From Vitreoscilla filiformis (GTDB lineage: Bacteria > Pseudomonadota > Gammaproteobacteria > Burkholderiales > Burkholderiaceae_C): a stretch of DNA of 64,000 bases. Of this stretch, positions 62,242 through 64,000 are shown piece by piece. The notes beneath the pieces are model-generated. The model saw only the letters and a program-made list of their open reading frames with translations, made no database searches and was not told the origin of the DNA. Numbering within the stretch: the stretch's first letter is position 1; every line of letters begins with the position of its first letter. The stretch is taken from assembly GCF_002222655.1 (NCBI RefSeq), contig NZ_CP022423.1:2728001-2792000 (forward strand). Reading direction: 5' to 3'. The translations under genes and the position numbers were made by a program.

Positions 62242-63369
62242 ATGACTGCAAGCACCCTCCCTCCCACCGGCGAAACCCTCAGCTACGAGCAAGCCGGCGT
62301 CAATTACGACCTGATCGACCCCCTCAAAGTCGCCGCCCAGCGCGCTGCTGCGGCCACCGCCGGCCACCTCAGCGGCCACGGCTTCACTGAAGTGAAGGCT
62401 TCGCGCGGTGAATCGGCGTATGTGGTCGATGTCGGCCCGTTCTACTTGGCCAGCATCGTCGAATGCCTGGGCTCGAAGGCCCTGGTGGCCGACGAAATGA
62501 AGGCGTTGACCGGCAAGAGCTATTACGCCGGCATCGCCCAAGACACCATCGCCATGGCGGTGAACGACCTCATCACCGTCGGCGCCACGCCGCTGGTCGT
62601 GCAAGCCTACTGGGCCGCTGGCGGTTCCGATTGGTTCGGTGACGCCCAACGCGCCCAAGCCCTGGTCGAAGGCTGGAAAGCCGCCTGCGACACCTGCAAG
62701 GTGGCCTGGGGCGGCGGTGAAACCCCGGCACTGGCCGGCATCGTGGAAGGCGGTCGCATCGATTTGGCGGCGTCTTGCACTGGCATCATCAACCCCAAGA
62801 GCCGCCTAAGCGTCGGTGACGAGCTGGGCGCAGGGGATGCCATCGTGTTGCTGGCTTCCAGTGGCATCCACGCCAACGGCCTGAGCCTGGCGCGCAAGCT
62901 GGCCGAGCGCCTGCCGCAGGGTTACCTCACCGAAATCGCCCCCGGCCTGACCTATGGCGACGCCCTGTTGGCCCCGACCGCGCTCTACAGCCCGGTGACC
63001 GAAGCCCTGGCCCAAGCCGGCGTGAAGGTGCATTACAGCGCCAACATCACCGGCCACGGCTGGCGTAAGCTGCTGCGCCACCCGGCGACGCTGACTTACC
63101 GCATCAACGCCATCCCGGCGGTGCCGCGTGTGCTCAGTTTCATTGCCGAGCAAGCCAACCACGATGCACGCGAAGCCTATTCAACCCTGAACATGGGCGC
63201 CGGTTTTGCGCTGTTCGTGTCCCAGGCGGATGCCCAGCGCACTGTGGAGATCGCCCAAGCGCAAGGCATTGACGCGATCATCGCTGGCCAAGTCGAAGCC
63301 GGCGCGAAGCAGTTGTTGATCGAACCGATCGACGTGCGTTTCGGCGACGACGATTTGCAACTGCGCTAA
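62242..63369 (+). CDS. PurM-like (AIR synthase-related) protein
   Basis: A 375-residue protein with the AIR synthase fold. It starts LSYEQAGVNYDLIDPLKVAAQR and keeps MAVNDLITVGATPLVVQAYWAAGG, WGGGETPALAGIVEGG (157-161 Gly-Gly-Gly-Glu-Thr) and a C-terminal NITGHGWRKLLR segment. The GTDGVGTK loop typical of true PurM is replaced by ECLGSKA (near residue 74), so it is a diverged paralogue rather than the purine enzyme itself. Its substrate is unknown. It diverges from dnaX (46-base gap) and precedes the 4.5S RNA gene. Confidence 0.85.
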   Translation: MTASTLPPTGETLSYEQAGVNYDLIDPLKVAAQRAAAATAGHLSGHGFTEVKASRGESAYVVDVGPFYLASIVECLGSKALVADEMKALTGKSYYAGIAQDTIAMAVNDLITVGATPLVVQAYWAAGGSDWFGDAQRAQALVEGWKAACDTCKVAWGGGETPALAGIVEGGRIDLAASCTGIINPKSRLSVGDELGAGDAIVLLASSGIHANGLSLARKLAERLPQGYLTEIAPGLTYGDALLAPTALYSPVTEALAQAGVKVHYSANITGHGWRKLLRHPATLTYRINAIPAVPRVLSFIAEQANHDAREAYSTLNMGAGFALFVSQADAQRTVEIAQAQGIDAIIAGQVEAGAKQLLIEPIDVRFGDDDLQLR

Positions 63370-63382
63370 GAAATTCGCATTT

Positions 63383-63414
63383 TTGCCAGAAACCATGCGT
63401 TTCTGGCATAGAAT
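63383..63414 (+). promoter_or_regulatory. Promoter region of the 4.5S RNA with a perfect inverted repeat
   Basis: TTGCCA (63383-63388) and TAGAAT (63409-63414) are candidate -35/-10 boxes; spacing is 20, rather long (18 if CATAGA is used). The whole spacer is a perfect 10-bp inverted repeat TGCCAGAAAC-CATGC-GTTTCTGGCA at 63384-63408. It is either an operator or the end structure of the PurM-like transcript. Confidence 0.5.
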
Positions 63415-63417
63415 CCG

Positions 63418-63520
63418 CGCTGACGGGCCTCCTCGCATGGAAGCGCGGCCAACCGGGTCAGGTGGGGAACCAAGCAGCCCTAACCGTTGTGACCAGTGCC
63501 GAGATCAGGCTCGTCACCCA
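63418..63520 (+). ncRNA. ffs: Signal recognition particle 4.5S RNA
   Basis: The core GGTCAGGTGGGGAACCAAGCAGCC (63456-63479 approx.) contains the conserved SRP domain IV motifs (GGTCAGG, GGAA-type tetraloop region, AAGCAGCC). Outer strands TGACGGGCCT (63421-63430) and AGGCTCGTCA (63507-63516) pair almost completely, closing a rod-like RNA of about 100 nt that binds Ffh for membrane-protein targeting. An intrinsic terminator follows. Exact ends are estimated. Confidence 0.9.
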
Positions 63521-63525
63521 GAATC

Positions 63526-63560
63526 AACCGCCTTGCGCATACCGCGCCTGGCGGTTTTTT
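63526..63560 (+). terminator. Intrinsic terminator after 4.5S RNA
   Basis: AACCGCC and GGCGGTT, with a 17-base GC-rich loop that can pair further, followed by six Ts. Confidence 0.82.
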
Positions 63561-64000
63561 CATGCCGGTTGCACAGGCTGCTCGAGTGCAGCCAGCGGGT
63601 CGGTGTGGCCAAACGCATGCAGCGCTTCGCCGGTGATGCGGCAGATGCGCCAATCGGGCAACACGGTCGCGCCCATCTGCTCATAGAACGCGATGGCGCT
63701 GCTGTTCCAGTCCAGCACGCTCCACTCCAACCGGCCACAACCCCGCTCCACCGCCAAACGGCCCACATGGTTGAACAGCGCCGCCCCCAAGCCCGTGCGC
63801 CGATGGGCTGGGCGCACATACAGATCTTCCAAATGCACCCCTGGGCGCCCGAGGAAGGTCGAAAAATTGGCGAAGAACAGCGCAAAACCCACCACTTCGC
63901 CTTCCACCTCCCCGACGATGCACTCGACGGCTGGCCGTGGCCCGAACAAATGTGGCCGCAAACCTTCGGCGGTGAGGGCGAGTTGCTGCGTCAGCTGCTC
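63560..64000 (-). CDS. GNAT family N-acetyltransferase (5' end outside window)
   Basis: The visible 146 residues are the C-terminal part of a GNAT acetyltransferase resembling the diamine/spermidine acetyltransferase-like group. Seen: HLFGPRPAVECIVGE, VVGFALFFANFSTFLGRPGVHLEDLYVRPAHRRTGLG (acetyl-CoA loop RRTGLGAAL) and ERGCGRLEWSVLDWNSSAIAFYEQMGA. The frame stays open to the right edge, upstream of the internal TTG at 63961, so the start lies beyond 64000. The stop overlaps the terminator T run. The substrate is unknown. Confidence 0.88.
   Translation of the reverse strand, partial: EQLTQQLALTAEGLRPHLFGPRPAVECIVGEVEGEVVGFALFFANFSTFLGRPGVHLEDLYVRPAHRRTGLGAALFNHVGRLAVERGCGRLEWSVLDWNSSAIAFYEQMGATVLPDWRICRITGEALHAFGHTDPLAALEQPVQPA

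Overview
The window is GC-rich, gene-dense bacterial chromosome from a betaproteobacterium, most likely Burkholderiales in the Comamonadaceae or Sphaerotilus/Leptothrix neighbourhood. This rests on recognisable proteins and gene order: the aminotransferase-hom-thrC run, the molybdenum cofactor run, recR-ybaB-dnaX, gloB-mltD, TakP-like TRAP receptors, a PEP-CTERM protein and a CheB-CheR-PAS fusion. The genus is not fixed by the sequence. Nearly all space is coding. I see no insertion sequence, prophage, CRISPR array or replication origin.

Layout. 0-14 kb: a TauE/SafE permease, 3-hydroxybutyryl-CoA dehydrogenase and rpsU, then an accessory stretch with a Fic protein, a LysR-NnrS-unknown operon, a second LysR regulator, an ene-reductase/EamA exporter/truncated TrpF-like operon, lysA, and an ATPase-PIN pair. 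14-24 kb: yqeY, a phosphatase-like protein, TRAP genes dctQ-dctM facing two near-identical dctP genes, pmbA, then yjgA-mog and a zinc-ribbon/Card1-like nuclease protein. 23-32 kb: roadblock protein, HigB/HigA-type toxin-antitoxin pair, PepSY-cytochrome b pair, two very large signalling proteins, tRNA-Pro and a PEP-CTERM protein. 32-39 kb: RraA-like protein, NAD synthesis (nadA, nadC, nadB) and clpB with a sigma-32 type promoter. 39-44 kb: flavin reductase, fluoride channel, moaE-moaD-moeA-mobB and thrC. 44-51 kb: a three-gene NTPase/TPR/NTPase cassette between thrC and hom, then an AlaA-type aminotransferase. 51-64 kb: bcp, phoH, an NlpC/P60 hydrolase, moaA, rnhA, a methyltransferase, gloB, mltD, recR, ybaB, dnaX, a PurM-like protein, 4.5S RNA and a GNAT acetyltransferase cut by the window edge.

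How the genes work together. Molybdenum cofactor synthesis is spread over three places (mog; moaE, moaD, moeA, mobB; moaA). nadB, nadA and nadC form the aspartate route to NAD, and hom and thrC make threonine. dnaX, ybaB and recR are replication and repair genes. The dctQ-dctM and two dctP genes probably make one transporter with alternative receptors.

The strongest candidates for undescribed biology are (1) the cassette at 44105-48613, where two diverged ATPase paralogues flank a protein with seven near-identical 48-residue TPR-like repeats, inserted in frame with the hom-thrC operon; (2) the zinc-ribbon/coiled-coil protein at 22355-23383 with a C-terminal Card1-like nuclease signature but no CARF domain or CRISPR locus; and (3) the ATPase-PIN pair at 11990-13776. 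All three look like biological-conflict modules, but none is proven here.
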